DNA from: Streptomyces rhizosphaerihabitans | GTDB taxonomy: Bacteria; Actinomycetota; Actinomycetes; Streptomycetales; Streptomycetaceae | Assembly (NCBI RefSeq): GCF_025399795.1 | Contig: NZ_JAODTZ010000073.1 | Coordinates: 1-34,405 of the forward strand | Reading direction: 5' to 3' | DNA length: 34,405 bases | Shown here: in pieces, positions 24,019 to 31,965 of the stretch | Numbering within the stretch: position 1 is the first letter of the stretch | How the letters are laid out: each line of letters opens with the position of its first letter | Notes under the pieces: generated by a model | What the model saw: only the letters and a program-made list of their open reading frames with translations | The model's database searches: none | What the model was told of the DNA's origin: nothing | Position numbers and translations under genes: made by a program

Positions 24019-25584
24019 TCAGGAGGTGGACTCGGCCGCCTTGTCCAACTGGAACGCCTCGTTGCCGAGGCCGATCCGGGCGTGCGCCTCGGGCTTGCGG
24101 GAGCGCAGGACCAGACCCTGGACCAGTCCGACGACCAGGGCGAGCCCGATGACGGCGGGCAGCAGCACGTTCAGGGCGGAGTCCGGACCCGCGCCGACGA
24201 GCACGTCGAAGTCCTTGACCGTGTAGACGGCGATGACGAGCAGGGCGATGCCCGCGATCGCGGAGGTGACCAGACGCCAGGACTGGGCGCGGGCCGCGCC
24301 GCGGCGGACGAAGAACACGATGACCGAGAGCGAGGCGGCCGCCATGAGGAGGGTGACGCCGAGTGCTCCGACGTTGCCGCCCCAGGTGAACAGCTGGAGC
24401 ACGGGCGCGGTCGGGTCGCCGGTCGGCTTGTCGTCGGCCAGGGCGAAACCGCCGACCACGACCAGGGAGACGACGGTGTGCAGGAGCGAGCCGGTGCCGG
24501 GGGCGCCGCTGGACTCGGTGGTGCGGCCGAAGGCGGTGGGCAGCAGGCCCTCGCGGCCCATGGCGAAGGCGTACCGCGCGACGACATTGTGGAAGCTGAG
24601 CAGCGCCGCGAACATGCCGGTCACGAACAGCACGTGCAGGACGTCCGTGAAGGTGGAGCCGAGCCGTGACTCGGTGAGGAAGAACAGCAGCCCGGCGCTC
24701 TGCTTCTGGGACGTCCCGACGATCGCCGAGGGGCCGGTGGCGATGGTCAGCGCCCATGAGCTGACGGCGAAGAAGACGGCGACGAAACCGATCGCGAGGA
24801 ACATGACGCGCGGCACGAGGATGTGCGGGCGGCTGGTCTCCTCGGCGTACACCGGGGCCTGTTCGAAGCCGGTGAAGGCCGCGATGCAGAAGCACAGCGC
24901 GGTACCGACACCCGCTCCCGTGAGCGTGTCCGGGTTGAACGCGTGCAGCGACAGGCCTGCCTTGGCGGGATCGCCGACGGCCGCCACGTCGAAGACGACG
25001 ACGAGCGCCACCTCGATGATCAGCAGCACGCCGAGCACCCAGGCGTTGACGTCGATCTTCAGCCAGGCCAGCGCGCCCACGACGAGCACGGCGGCCAACG
25101 CCGGTATCCACCAGGCGACTTGGGTGTCGAGGTAGGTGGCGAACAGTCCGGATACCTCGAAGCCGAAGAGTCCGTAGATCCCGACCTGGAGCGCGCTGTA
25201 GGCGACGAGGGCGACCGCGGCGGCGGCGGCGCCCGGGGTGCCGCCGAGTCCGCGCGAGATGTACGCGTAGAACGCGCCCGCGTTGTGGACGTGCCGGCTC
25301 ATCTCGGCGTACCCGACGCTGAAGAGCACGAGGACGATGCCGAGGATGACGAAGAGCAGCGGCTGTCCGACGATGCCCATCACCGCGAATGTGGTGGGCA
25401 TGACACCCGCCACCACCATGAGCGGGGCGGTCGCCGCGAGAACGGACAGCAGCAGACCGGCCGTGCCCAGCCGGCCGGCGCGCAGGGCCCGGTCCTGCCC
25501 CTTGAAGGTACTGATGCCGGCGCCGTCGGCGTCCGGTCTTCCCGTGCTCGACGTACTCGATGTGCTCGAACTGCCCGTCGTCAT
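24019..25584 (-). CDS. APC superfamily amino acid permease
   Basis: A 521-residue membrane transporter with about 12 hydrophobic spans. After a Ser/Thr-rich N-terminus come the APC signatures: LGTAGLLLSVLAATAPLMVV, HNAGAFYAYISRGLGG, the consensus AFTGFEQAPVYAEET in TM6, and FHNVVARYAFAMGREGLLP. It imports amino acids or polyamines by cation symport or exchange; the substrate cannot be told from sequence. The ATG at 25584 is supported by AAAGGA about 10 nt upstream. It lies 40 bp after the stop of the upstream TPR-like gene on the same strand, so the two probably form an operon. Confidence 0.9.
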   Translation of the reverse strand: MTTGSSSTSSTSSTGRPDADGAGISTFKGQDRALRAGRLGTAGLLLSVLAATAPLMVVAGVMPTTFAVMGIVGQPLLFVILGIVLVLFSVGYAEMSRHVHNAGAFYAYISRGLGGTPGAAAAAVALVAYSALQVGIYGLFGFEVSGLFATYLDTQVAWWIPALAAVLVVGALAWLKIDVNAWVLGVLLIIEVALVVVFDVAAVGDPAKAGLSLHAFNPDTLTGAGVGTALCFCIAAFTGFEQAPVYAEETSRPHILVPRVMFLAIGFVAVFFAVSSWALTIATGPSAIVGTSQKQSAGLLFFLTESRLGSTFTDVLHVLFVTGMFAALLSFHNVVARYAFAMGREGLLPTAFGRTTESSGAPGTGSLLHTVVSLVVVGGFALADDKPTGDPTAPVLQLFTWGGNVGALGVTLLMAAASLSVIVFFVRRGAARAQSWRLVTSAIAGIALLVIAVYTVKDFDVLVGAGPDSALNVLLPAVIGLALVVGLVQGLVLRSRKPEAHARIGLGNEAFQLDKAAESTS

Positions 25585-25624
25585 CGCGGGGTGGTCCTTT
25601 CGGATGTCGGGTCTTCGGGGGCGT

Positions 25625-26575
25625 TCACACCGTGCCGAGCACGCTGTCGCGCGCGGCACGGAAGGCTTGGTACCCATCGCGGTCCGGGTACGACCACGGA
25701 GCAGGGGTGGCGTGCTCCGCGATGCGGTGGAACAGTGCGGCGGCCTCGCCGTCCCGGCCCTCGCAGATCTTGGCGTGGGCAAGGAAGTTGAGGTCGACGA
25801 GCCGGCGCGGATGGTCGCCGTGCTCCCATTCCAGCCACCAGTCGAAGGCGGCTTTCATCACCTGGCGGGCCCGGCGCCCGGCCCAGTGTCCGGAGGCGAC
25901 CGGGTCGGCGGGCTCGATCCCGGCGTCGGCGAGCACACGGAAGCGCTCGGCGTGCGCGACGACCGGAAGGATCGCGAGCGGCGAGTCGGCCGGCGCCTGT
26001 TCGGCCGACCAGTTGGCGAAGTCGTACACCTCGTGCAGGGGGTCCTGGCCCGCGGCGGCGCGCCGCTCGGCGAGCCGGGCGACCATCAGGTGGTGCGCGT
26101 GGTGATGGACGGCGTGCCGGTGGCGCACCTCGTCGAAGAGGCGGACCACCTCACTCTCGGCGCCGAGGACCCGCTCCAGGAGGAGCAGACCGAGCCAGGG
26201 GGTGGGGTCGTCGGGGGCGAGGGCCGCGGCCCGGTGGCAGGCCTCGCGGGCACTCTCCGGGCGTTCCTTGCCGTGCAGGGCACGCTCCACGGTGGCGCAG
26301 CCGAGCAGTACGGCGGCGTCGGGGGACTCCGGTTCGGCGAGCTGCCAGTCACGGGCCCAGGCGAGCGTCGCGGACTCCTGCGCGAGAACGGTGACACGGT
26401 GCCCGCGGCGGTCCCAGTCGTCGCCGGTGGCGGCGAGCAGCACACGGACGTCGGTCCATCGCCCCTGGTTCAACGAGGTGCGCGCGGCGACGAGTTCGGC
26501 GTCGTCGAGGGCGGCGTCGAAGGCCTGGGACGCCCGCTTGCGGCCGCGGCCCAGGGGAGGTGGGGGTGGTGACAC
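25625..26575 (-). CDS. TPR-like conserved hypothetical protein (316 aa)
   Basis: I do not recognise a named family. The protein is almost entirely helical, with TPR-like helix pairs (for example AREACHRAAALAPDDPTPWL near 110-130 and a final GRDGEAAALFHRIAEHA). It starts with a proline run (MSPPPPPLGRGRKRAS) and has a His-rich patch (RHRHAVHHHAHHLM, about 151-164). No signal peptide or membrane segment is seen. The GTG start at 26575 has AGGT about 11 nt upstream. It precedes the APC permease by 40 bp. A scaffold role is possible but unproven. Confidence 0.75.
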   Translation of the reverse strand: MSPPPPPLGRGRKRASQAFDAALDDAELVAARTSLNQGRWTDVRVLLAATGDDWDRRGHRVTVLAQESATLAWARDWQLAEPESPDAAVLLGCATVERALHGKERPESAREACHRAAALAPDDPTPWLGLLLLERVLGAESEVVRLFDEVRHRHAVHHHAHHLMVARLAERRAAAGQDPLHEVYDFANWSAEQAPADSPLAILPVVAHAERFRVLADAGIEPADPVASGHWAGRRARQVMKAAFDWWLEWEHGDHPRRLVDLNFLAHAKICEGRDGEAAALFHRIAEHATPAPWSYPDRDGYQAFRAARDSVLGTV

Positions 26576-26725
26576 CGCTGCTCAACCTCACATGCGCGGT
26601 TCGTCAAAGAGTGATCACGCACAGCAAACCCGGAGCCACGGGTTCAAGTCAAGCTCCGGCCAAGTCGCTACACGTGTCAACTGCCTTTGTTTGCGCTGCA
26701 GTTGGTCGCATGCCGCCCCCAACGT

Positions 26726-26958
26726 CCTGAACGACCGCCTTTTCCCCATGACTTGAGCAGCCATCTTGTCCCTGCAACTCGAACAGCCGCGTCGTGCCGA
26801 CGTGCCGGGCAGCCGCCCGGAAGCGATGGCTTGAACAGCCACTCGGCCTCACGCGCCGAACGGCCGCCCAGGACGGATGTCCTGGGCGGCCGCCACAACC
26901 TCACGATCTGAACAGCCGCCCCGGAACAGCGGCTTGAACGACGGTCTCGGGCGTGATC
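26726..26958. repeat. 26-bp-period degenerate tandem repeat, nine units
   Basis: A core close to CTTGAACAGCCGCC recurs with its first G at 26729, 26755, 26781, 26807, 26833, 26858, 26884, 26910 and 26936, that is every 26 bp with one 25-bp step. Units at 26778, 26830, 26907 and 26933 are the cleanest. The last one touches the stop codon of the FAD dehydrogenase. Upstream, 26576-26725 has no gene; it contains CCGGAGC and GCTCCGG 16 bp apart and a TTGACA (minus strand) that may serve the TPR-like gene. Confidence 0.85.
26861..26892 (-). terminator. Terminator of the FAD dehydrogenase gene
   Basis: A perfect 14-bp stem (26861-26874 with 26879-26892) and GGAT loop, 65 bp after the stop codon on the minus strand. 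It is built from two adjacent units of the 26-bp repeat. Confidence 0.75.
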
Positions 26959-28612
26959 AGTTCACCGCCTTGGCCGCCGCCCGGCCCGCCGTGCGGCCCG
27001 AGAAGAGGCAGCCGCCGAGGAAGGTGCCTTCCAGCGACCGGTATCCGTGGACTCCGCCGCCGCCGAATCCGGCGGCCTCGCCGGCGGCGTACACGCCCTC
27101 CAGCGGGTCGCCGCCCTCGGTCAGCACCCGCGAGGAGAGGTCCGTCTCCAGGCCGCCGAGGGTCTTGCGGGTCAGGATGTTGAGGCGCACCGCGATCAGC
27201 GGGCCCGCCTCGGGGTCGAGGATGCGGTGCAGGGGCGCGGTGCGGATCAGCTTGTCGCCGAGGTAGTTGCGGGCCCCGCGGATCGACATGACCTGGAGGT
27301 CCTTGGTGAAGGGGTTGGCGATCTCGCGGTCGCGGGCGACGATCTCGCGGCGCAGCGCCGCCTCGTCGATGAGCGGCTTCTCGGTGAGCGCGTTCATCCC
27401 GCGCACCAGCGCGCCGAGGTCGTTCTCGACGACGAAGTCGGCGCCGTTGTCCATGAACGCCTTGACCGGACCGGGCACATCGGCGCGGGCCCGCCCGATG
27501 ACGCCCTTGATCGACTTGCCGGTCAGATCGGGGTTCTGCTCCGAACCGGAGAGCGCGAACTCCTTGCCGATGATCTTCTGGTCGAGCACGAACCAGGTGT
27601 AGTCGTACCCGGTCTTCATGATGTGTTCGAGGGTGCCGAGCGTGTCGAAGCCCGGGAAGAGCGGTACCGGCAGCCGGTTGCCGCGCGCGTCCAGCCACAG
27701 GGAGGAGGGGCCCGGCAGGATGCGGATGCCGTGCTTCTCCCAGATGGGGTTCCAGTTCTGGATGCCCTCGGTGTAGTGCCACATGCGGTCGCGGTTGATC
27801 AGGCGGGCGCCGGCCTCCTCGGCGATCCCGAGCATGGCGCCGTCGACGTGGGCGGGGACACCGGAGATCATCCGCTCGGGCGGAGTGCCGAGCCGCTCGG
27901 GCCAGTTGGCGCGCACGAGGTCGTGATTGCCGCCGATGCCGCCGGAGGTGACGATCACGGCCTGGGCCCTGAGCTCGAAGGCGCCGGTGACCGTACGGCT
28001 GCTGGCCTGGCCGCGCTCGATGCCGGACGGCTCCAGGATCTCCCCGGTGACGGTGTCGACGGAGCCCGCGCTACGGGACAGACCGGTGACCCGGTGGCGG
28101 AACCTCAGCTCGACCAGACCGCGGGCGACACCCTCCCGTACCCGCCGCTCGAAGGGGGCGACGAGGCCGGGTCCGGTTCCCCAGGTGATGTGGAAGCGCG
28201 GCACCGAGTTGCCGTGCCCGTTGGCGTCGTAGCCGCCGCGCTCGGCCCAGCCCACCACCGGGAAGAAGCGCACCCCCTGCCGGTGCAGCCAGGGCCGCTT
28301 CTCGCCGGCCGCGAAGTCGACGTACGCCTCGGCCCACTGGCGCGGCCAGTGGTCCTCGGGCCGGTCGAAGCCTGCCGTGCCCATCCAGTCCTGCAGGGCG
28401 AGCGCGTGTGTGTCCTTGATCCGCATGCGGCGCTGCTCCGGCGAGTCGACGAAGAAGAGCCCGCCGAAGGACCAGTGCGCCTGGCCGCCGATCGACTGCT
28501 CGGGCTCCTGGTCGAGGAGGATCACCTTGCGGCCCGCGTCGACGAGCTCCGCGGTCGCCGCGAGCCCCGCAAGGCCCGCTCCGATGACGATCACATCTGC
28601 GTCGTAGGCCAT
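26957..28612 (-). CDS. FAD-binding dehydrogenase (KSTD/fumarate-reductase-like)
   Basis: A 551-residue flavoprotein beginning MAYDADVIVIGAGLAGLAATAEL, with a GxGxxG FAD-binding motif, then a conserved SIGGQAHWSFGGLFF block and a C-terminal FAD loop GVYAAGEAAGFGGGGVHGYR. Family relatives include 3-ketosteroid delta-1-dehydrogenases and fumarate reductase subunits; this COG3573-type branch is of unknown substrate. The ATG at 28612 has GAGAGGA 7 nt upstream. A palindrome CCGACTGGTCGG lies only 20 bp upstream of the ATG and matches one before the kinase/acyl-CoA dehydrogenase operon, suggesting shared control. A hairpin follows the stop. Confidence 0.87.
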   Translation of the reverse strand: MAYDADVIVIGAGLAGLAATAELVDAGRKVILLDQEPEQSIGGQAHWSFGGLFFVDSPEQRRMRIKDTHALALQDWMGTAGFDRPEDHWPRQWAEAYVDFAAGEKRPWLHRQGVRFFPVVGWAERGGYDANGHGNSVPRFHITWGTGPGLVAPFERRVREGVARGLVELRFRHRVTGLSRSAGSVDTVTGEILEPSGIERGQASSRTVTGAFELRAQAVIVTSGGIGGNHDLVRANWPERLGTPPERMISGVPAHVDGAMLGIAEEAGARLINRDRMWHYTEGIQNWNPIWEKHGIRILPGPSSLWLDARGNRLPVPLFPGFDTLGTLEHIMKTGYDYTWFVLDQKIIGKEFALSGSEQNPDLTGKSIKGVIGRARADVPGPVKAFMDNGADFVVENDLGALVRGMNALTEKPLIDEAALRREIVARDREIANPFTKDLQVMSIRGARNYLGDKLIRTAPLHRILDPEAGPLIAVRLNILTRKTLGGLETDLSSRVLTEGGDPLEGVYAAGEAAGFGGGGVHGYRSLEGTFLGGCLFSGRTAGRAAAKAVN

Positions 28613-28632
28613 GGGCCCGTCCTCTCGACATT

Positions 28633-28775
28633 CCGACTGGTCGGACCGGGTCGATGCCAAAAAGGGCGCTTTGATGACATTTGTCACGAACCGATCGACA
28701 GCGTGCTGGTTGGTGAGACATTGGTGGTGGTCGACCGTACGCACGGCCGACCGGCACTTGTTACTGATCGGTCAG
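28633..28775. promoter_or_regulatory. Candidate TetR-type operators in the FAD dehydrogenase/DMT divergent region
   Basis: CCGACTGGTCGG occurs at 28633-28644, and a related site TACTGATCGGTCAG at 28762-28775 agrees at 10 of 14 positions with the TACCGACTGGTCGG found at 31911. All are symmetric, which is typical of TetR-family sites. They lie between two divergent genes; the remaining 28613-28915 sequence holds no gene. Confidence 0.5.
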
Positions 28776-28915
28776 ATCCTTCGGCAAGAAAGGTGACCGA
28801 GTCAACTGCCTGGTTCTCGGTACTCCCGGGGACAGGCCCCCGGCCCATGGCACTACAGTCGGCGGGATACGCACCACTGGCCCGCCCCGACTCCCGATGT
28901 ATCGAGGTACCCAGC

Positions 28916-29809
28916 GTGTCGGTACTGGTTCTGGTCCTCGCCGTGAGCGCGGCCTGCTGTCTCGGCTTCGGCTTCGTGCTCCAGCAGAACGCCGCCTCGC
29001 ACGCCCCGCTCAGCGACTTCCTCTCCCCCCGTCTGCTGCTCGACCTCATCCGGGTCCCGCGCTGGCTGGGCGGCATCGGGCTCATGGTGTGCGGCATGGT
29101 GCTCGGTGCGATCGCGCTCGGCAACGGCGAGGTCTCGCTGGTGGAACCGCTCCTCGCGACCAATCTGCTCTTCGCGCTCGCGCTCTCCCGACATCAGACC
29201 AAACAGCCGCTGGGCCGGCAGGGCTGGTCCGGACTGCTGCTGCTCGCGGGCGGTGTCTCGGCGTTCATCGTGGCCGGGCAGCCGCAGGGCGGCGACGCCG
29301 TGAGCGACCCGCTGCGGCACTGGCTGATCATCGGGATCGTGGTCGGGCTCGCCCTGCTGCTCACCACGTACGCGAAACGGTCCCGGCTGAGCGCCGGACC
29401 CGTGCTCCTCGCCACCGCCGCCGGCCTGCTGTACGGCCTGCAGGACGCGCTCACCCGGGTCAGCGGCCAGCGGTTCAGTGCCGGCGGCTGGAGCGAGCTG
29501 ATCACCGGCTGGCAGCCGTACGCGGTGCTCGTCCTCGGCGTGACCGGTCTGATCCTGGTCCAGAGCGCCTTCGAGACCGCACCGCTGCGGATGTCACTGC
29601 CCGCGCTCACCGCCGCCCAGCCGCTGGCCGGCATCGCCTGCGGGGTGGGCTTCCTCGGGGACCAACTGCGCACCGACGCCGGCGCCCTCGCCTGGCAGGC
29701 CGCGGGGCTCGCGGCCGTCGTAGCGGGGATCATCCTGCTGGGCATGCACCCGGCGATGCCCTCGGGCACGGCGGAACCGGAACGCTCGCGGGACCTCCAG
29801 CCACACTGA
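28916..29809 (+). CDS. DMT-family multi-span membrane transporter
   Basis: A 297-residue protein with about ten hydrophobic segments in the EamA/DMT style, starting VSVLVLVLAVSAACCLGFGF. Recognisable parts include the TM2-TM3 region LGGIGLMVCGMVLGAIALGNGEV with VEPLLATNLLFALAL, and the second-half repeat AALPLRM-like stretch (SAFETAPLRMSLPALTAAQP). DMT proteins carry small metabolites or metals; the substrate is not predictable. The GTG at 28916 has GAGG 9 nt upstream. It is divergent from the FAD dehydrogenase and 94 bp before the NUDIX gene on the same strand. Confidence 0.85.
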   Translation: MSVLVLVLAVSAACCLGFGFVLQQNAASHAPLSDFLSPRLLLDLIRVPRWLGGIGLMVCGMVLGAIALGNGEVSLVEPLLATNLLFALALSRHQTKQPLGRQGWSGLLLLAGGVSAFIVAGQPQGGDAVSDPLRHWLIIGIVVGLALLLTTYAKRSRLSAGPVLLATAAGLLYGLQDALTRVSGQRFSAGGWSELITGWQPYAVLVLGVTGLILVQSAFETAPLRMSLPALTAAQPLAGIACGVGFLGDQLRTDAGALAWQAAGLAAVVAGIILLGMHPAMPSGTAEPERSRDLQPH

Positions 29810-29903
29810 GCGAGCCCCGGCCCAGCAGCTCGACGGCCCCACGCACCACTCCGAGAGCTTCACGCGCCGCCTCGGCGGCGTCGGGAGCTGCTTGGATGGA
29901 TCC

Positions 29904-30419
29904 ATGAGTGCCGCTGACGAGATCCTCGACATCGTGGACGAGAACGACCAGGTCATCGGGCAGTCCCCACGCGGGGAGGCCTACGCGCGCGGGCTGCGCC
30001 ACCGGTGCGTGTTCATCGAGGCCCGGGACGCCGAGGGCCGGCTCTTCGTCCATCGGCGCACCCCGACCAAACTGGTGTTCCCCTCCTTCTACGACATGTT
30101 CGTCGGCGGAGTGGTCGGCGCGGGCGAGTCCTACGACGACGCCGCGCTCCGCGAGGCCGAGGAAGAGCTCGGCGTCTCCGGGCTCCCCCGGCCGACTCCC
30201 CTTTTCAAGTTCCTGTACGACGACGGGGCCGGGGCGACCTGGTGGTCGGCCGTGTACGAGGTCCGCTGCGAGCTTCCGGTGGACCCGCAGGTGGAGGAGG
30301 TCGCCTGGCACGACTTCCTCACGGAGGACGAGGTGGAGCGCCGACTGTCCGATTGGACCTGGGTGCCCGACGGACTGGCGGCCTACGAGCGCCTCACGGA
30401 CTACCGGGCGATGGACTGA
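29904..30419 (+). CDS. NUDIX hydrolase (YfcD/IPP isomerase-like)
   Basis: A 171-residue cytosolic protein with a complete NUDIX box: GGVVGAGESYDDAALREAEE followed by ELGV, fitting GX5EX7REUXEEXGU. The N-terminal IVDENDQVIGQSPRGEAYARG and the RHRCVFIEAR and HRRTPTKLVFP stretches resemble IPP isomerase-type NUDIX hydrolases, but there is no clear isomerase signature. It probably hydrolyses a nucleoside diphosphate derivative. The ATG at 29904 is taken as start; an upstream TTG at 29892 has a better placed GGGAG, so four extra residues are possible. Confidence 0.88.
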   Translation: MSAADEILDIVDENDQVIGQSPRGEAYARGLRHRCVFIEARDAEGRLFVHRRTPTKLVFPSFYDMFVGGVVGAGESYDDAALREAEEELGVSGLPRPTPLFKFLYDDGAGATWWSAVYEVRCELPVDPQVEEVAWHDFLTEDEVERRLSDWTWVPDGLAAYERLTDYRAMD

Positions 30420-30496
30420 GCGTCCGGGAGCGGCCCGAACGGAGACGGGAGGCACCGGCAGCGTCCCTCGCCGGGCTCCCCGGTAGGGTCCTGGGC

Positions 30497-30889
30497 GTGA
30501 TCGAACTCGTGCGCAATGTCCGGTTGTGGTTCGCGCCGCAGGAGATCCGGGGCGAGGGCAAGACCCCGGACTACCGGTTCTCCCTGGCCAATGAGCGGAC
30601 CTTTCTGGCCTGGCTGCGCACCGCGCTCGCACTGATCGGCGGGGGCTTCGCCGTGGACCAGTTCCTGCCGGACCTGCGCTGGGCCTGGCGGGCGGGACTC
30701 GCCCTGGCACTGCTGGCGGCGGGCGTGCTCTGCGCGCTGCGGGCCGTCAATCACTGGGTGCGCTGCGAGCGGGCGATGCGGCGCGGCGAGGACCTGCCGG
30801 TGTCGCGCTTCCCGGCGGTGCTGAGCATCGTTGTCGCGATCGTCGCGGTCGCGATGGTCGTCGTCGTCCTCGCCGGCTGGGCGGGATGA
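30497..30889 (+). CDS. YidH/DUF202 family membrane protein
   Basis: A 130-residue protein with the DUF202 hallmark PDYRFSLANERTFLAWLRTALALIGGGFAV-type segment (about residues 25-55) and three hydrophobic spans, the last near the C-terminus (VVAIVAVAMVVVVLAGWAG). Family members are small inner-membrane proteins of unknown function. The GTG at 30497 is used because the N-terminus VIELVRNVRLWFAPQEIRG is typical. Its stop overlaps the start of the next DUF202 gene by four bases (ATGA), so the two are translationally coupled and probably form a heteromeric pair. Confidence 0.87.
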   Translation: MIELVRNVRLWFAPQEIRGEGKTPDYRFSLANERTFLAWLRTALALIGGGFAVDQFLPDLRWAWRAGLALALLAAGVLCALRAVNHWVRCERAMRRGEDLPVSRFPAVLSIVVAIVAVAMVVVVLAGWAG

Positions 30890-31215
30890 CCACCGGCGCC
30901 CGGGAGGAACGGGACCCGGGCCTCCAGCCGGAACGTACGCGGCTGGCCTGGCGCCGTACGACCCTCTCCAGCACCGTCGTGGCCGTACTCGCCTCGAAGG
31001 CGGCCCTGCACGACCGGAACTCGGCCGCCGGGATCGTGGCGTGCGCGTTCTGCTGCGTTCTCTGGCTGGCCTTCCTCGGCCTCGCCCACCGGCGCATCCG
31101 GACACTGGCGGCCGCGGGTCCGGCGGGTCCGGCCGCGCTCGCCCCGCGGCAGGCGACGGCGACGGCCCTGTGCGCGGTGGCACTGGCGGTGTGCGCGGTG
31201 GCGTTGGTGTTCTAG
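30886..31215 (+). CDS. Second DUF202 family membrane protein
   Basis: A 109-residue protein with the second-type DUF202 N-terminus RDPGLQPERTRLAWRRTTLS and three hydrophobic spans (about 28-45, 47-67, 90-109). It begins at the ATGA overlap with the preceding gene, so expression is coupled. Paired DUF202 genes of this kind are common in actinomycetes; no biochemical role is known to me. A modest hairpin follows the stop directly. Confidence 0.85.
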   Translation: MTTGAREERDPGLQPERTRLAWRRTTLSSTVVAVLASKAALHDRNSAAGIVACAFCCVLWLAFLGLAHRRIRTLAAAGPAGPAALAPRQATATALCAVALAVCAVALVF

Positions 31216-31216
31216 G

Positions 31217-31238
31217 GCCGACCACTGCCGGGGTCGGC
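31217..31238 (+). terminator. Short hairpin after the DUF202 pair
   Basis: GCCGACC (31217-31223) and GGTCGGC (31232-31238) form a 7-bp stem immediately after the TAG stop. Strength is moderate. Confidence 0.45.
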
Positions 31239-31241
31239 GCT

Positions 31242-31345
31242 CCGTCGGTGGCTGCGGTGGCTGCGGTGGCACGACGGCGACCGCGGCATCGGCGCGGTGG
31301 CATCGGCGGTTGTTGCGGTGGTACCGACGTTTCCGCGGTGTCAGC
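31242..31345. repeat. Low-complexity TGCGGTGGC-rich stretch
   Basis: GGTGGCTGCGGTGGCTGCGG and further GCGGTGG and GCATCGGCG motifs recur irregularly between the DUF202 and His-rich genes. No reading frame here looks coding. The 31346-31506 remainder holds A/T-richer sequence (CGGCGATAACCTGAG) but no recognisable promoter. Confidence 0.6.
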
Positions 31346-31515
31346 GGCGCTCTCCGGGCACCCGGGCACCACGCGCCCGGAATAGTCTGAACCAGGACGG
31401 TTTGCGGCGATAACCTGAGTCGTCGCCCCACCCCCGCATCGCACGGGGAACGCGTCATGCGGGCAACGCGTCACGCGGGGCACCCCACTTCACGTCACAG
31501 CCGAAGGTGAGCACG

Positions 31516-31812
31516 ATGACCACCCTTCACCAGGAGCACCCCACCCACCAGCACGTCCACGGTCCGAACTGCGGTCACACCGAGGTGCGGCACGGCGACC
31601 ACGTCGACTACGCGCACGACGGGCATCTGCACCGTGAGCACGCGGGACACTGGGACGAGTGCGAGCCGAGCGGTCACGCGGCGCACGACCGGCACGCCCA
31701 TCAGCACGGCGAGGGCTGCGGTCATCCCGCCGTGGCGCACGGCGACCACGTCGACTACCTGCACGACGGCCACCGGCACGCCGAGCACGAAGGCCACTGG
31801 GACGACCACTGA
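31516..31812 (+). CDS. Histidine-rich tandem-repeat metal-binding protein (98 aa)
   Basis: A small soluble protein with 27 histidines and 3 cysteines in 98 residues. It is an internal duplication: residues 11-48 and 62-98 share the pattern HQH...CGH...HGDHVDYxHDGHxHxEHxGHWDxx. This strongly suggests binding of zinc, nickel or copper, as a metal buffer or chaperone; the metal is not decidable from sequence. There is no signal peptide. The ATG at 31516 is preferred because GAAGG lies about 10 nt upstream; GTG at 31507 is in frame. It stands alone, with a hairpin after it. Confidence 0.82.
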   Translation: MTTLHQEHPTHQHVHGPNCGHTEVRHGDHVDYAHDGHLHREHAGHWDECEPSGHAAHDRHAHQHGEGCGHPAVAHGDHVDYLHDGHRHAEHEGHWDDH

Positions 31813-31840
31813 TCCCTCGGCACCCACCTCTCGGAACCGA

Positions 31841-31881
31841 CGGCGTCTCCCCCGGGCCCGCGCGCCCCGAGGGAGACGCCG
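31841..31881 (+). terminator. Hairpin after the His-rich gene
   Basis: An 11-bp perfect stem (31841-31851 with 31871-31881), extendable into the loop by CCGGG/CCCCG. It lies 30 bp after the stop. Confidence 0.75.
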
Positions 31882-31910
31882 ATCACGTTTCGCGCAGCCG
31901 CTGGACGACA

Positions 31911-31926
31911 TACCGACTGGTCGGCA
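31911..31926 (+). promoter_or_regulatory. Candidate TetR-type operator of the kinase/acyl-CoA dehydrogenase operon
   Basis: TACCGACTGGTCGGCA is centred on CCGACTGGTCGG, identical to a site at 28633. It lies about 40-50 bp before the kinase start, a typical position for a repressor site overlapping a promoter. Confidence 0.55.
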
Positions 31927-31965
31927 TCATGGTCACGTCCCGTTCCCGTGTGCTGAGGAGCAATG

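Noticed and set aside
26610..26680. tRNA-like piece (CCGGAGC, GGGTTCAAGTC, GCTCCGGCC) that could be a tRNA or an integration site remnant
   Set aside because: Only 16 nt separate the two arms, there is no anticodon or D arm, the T stem does not pair, and no integrase or second copy is in the window.
26726..26958. CRISPR array
   Set aside because: The repeats are only about 13 bp of weakly conserved core at a 26-bp period, too short and degenerate for repeat-spacer units.
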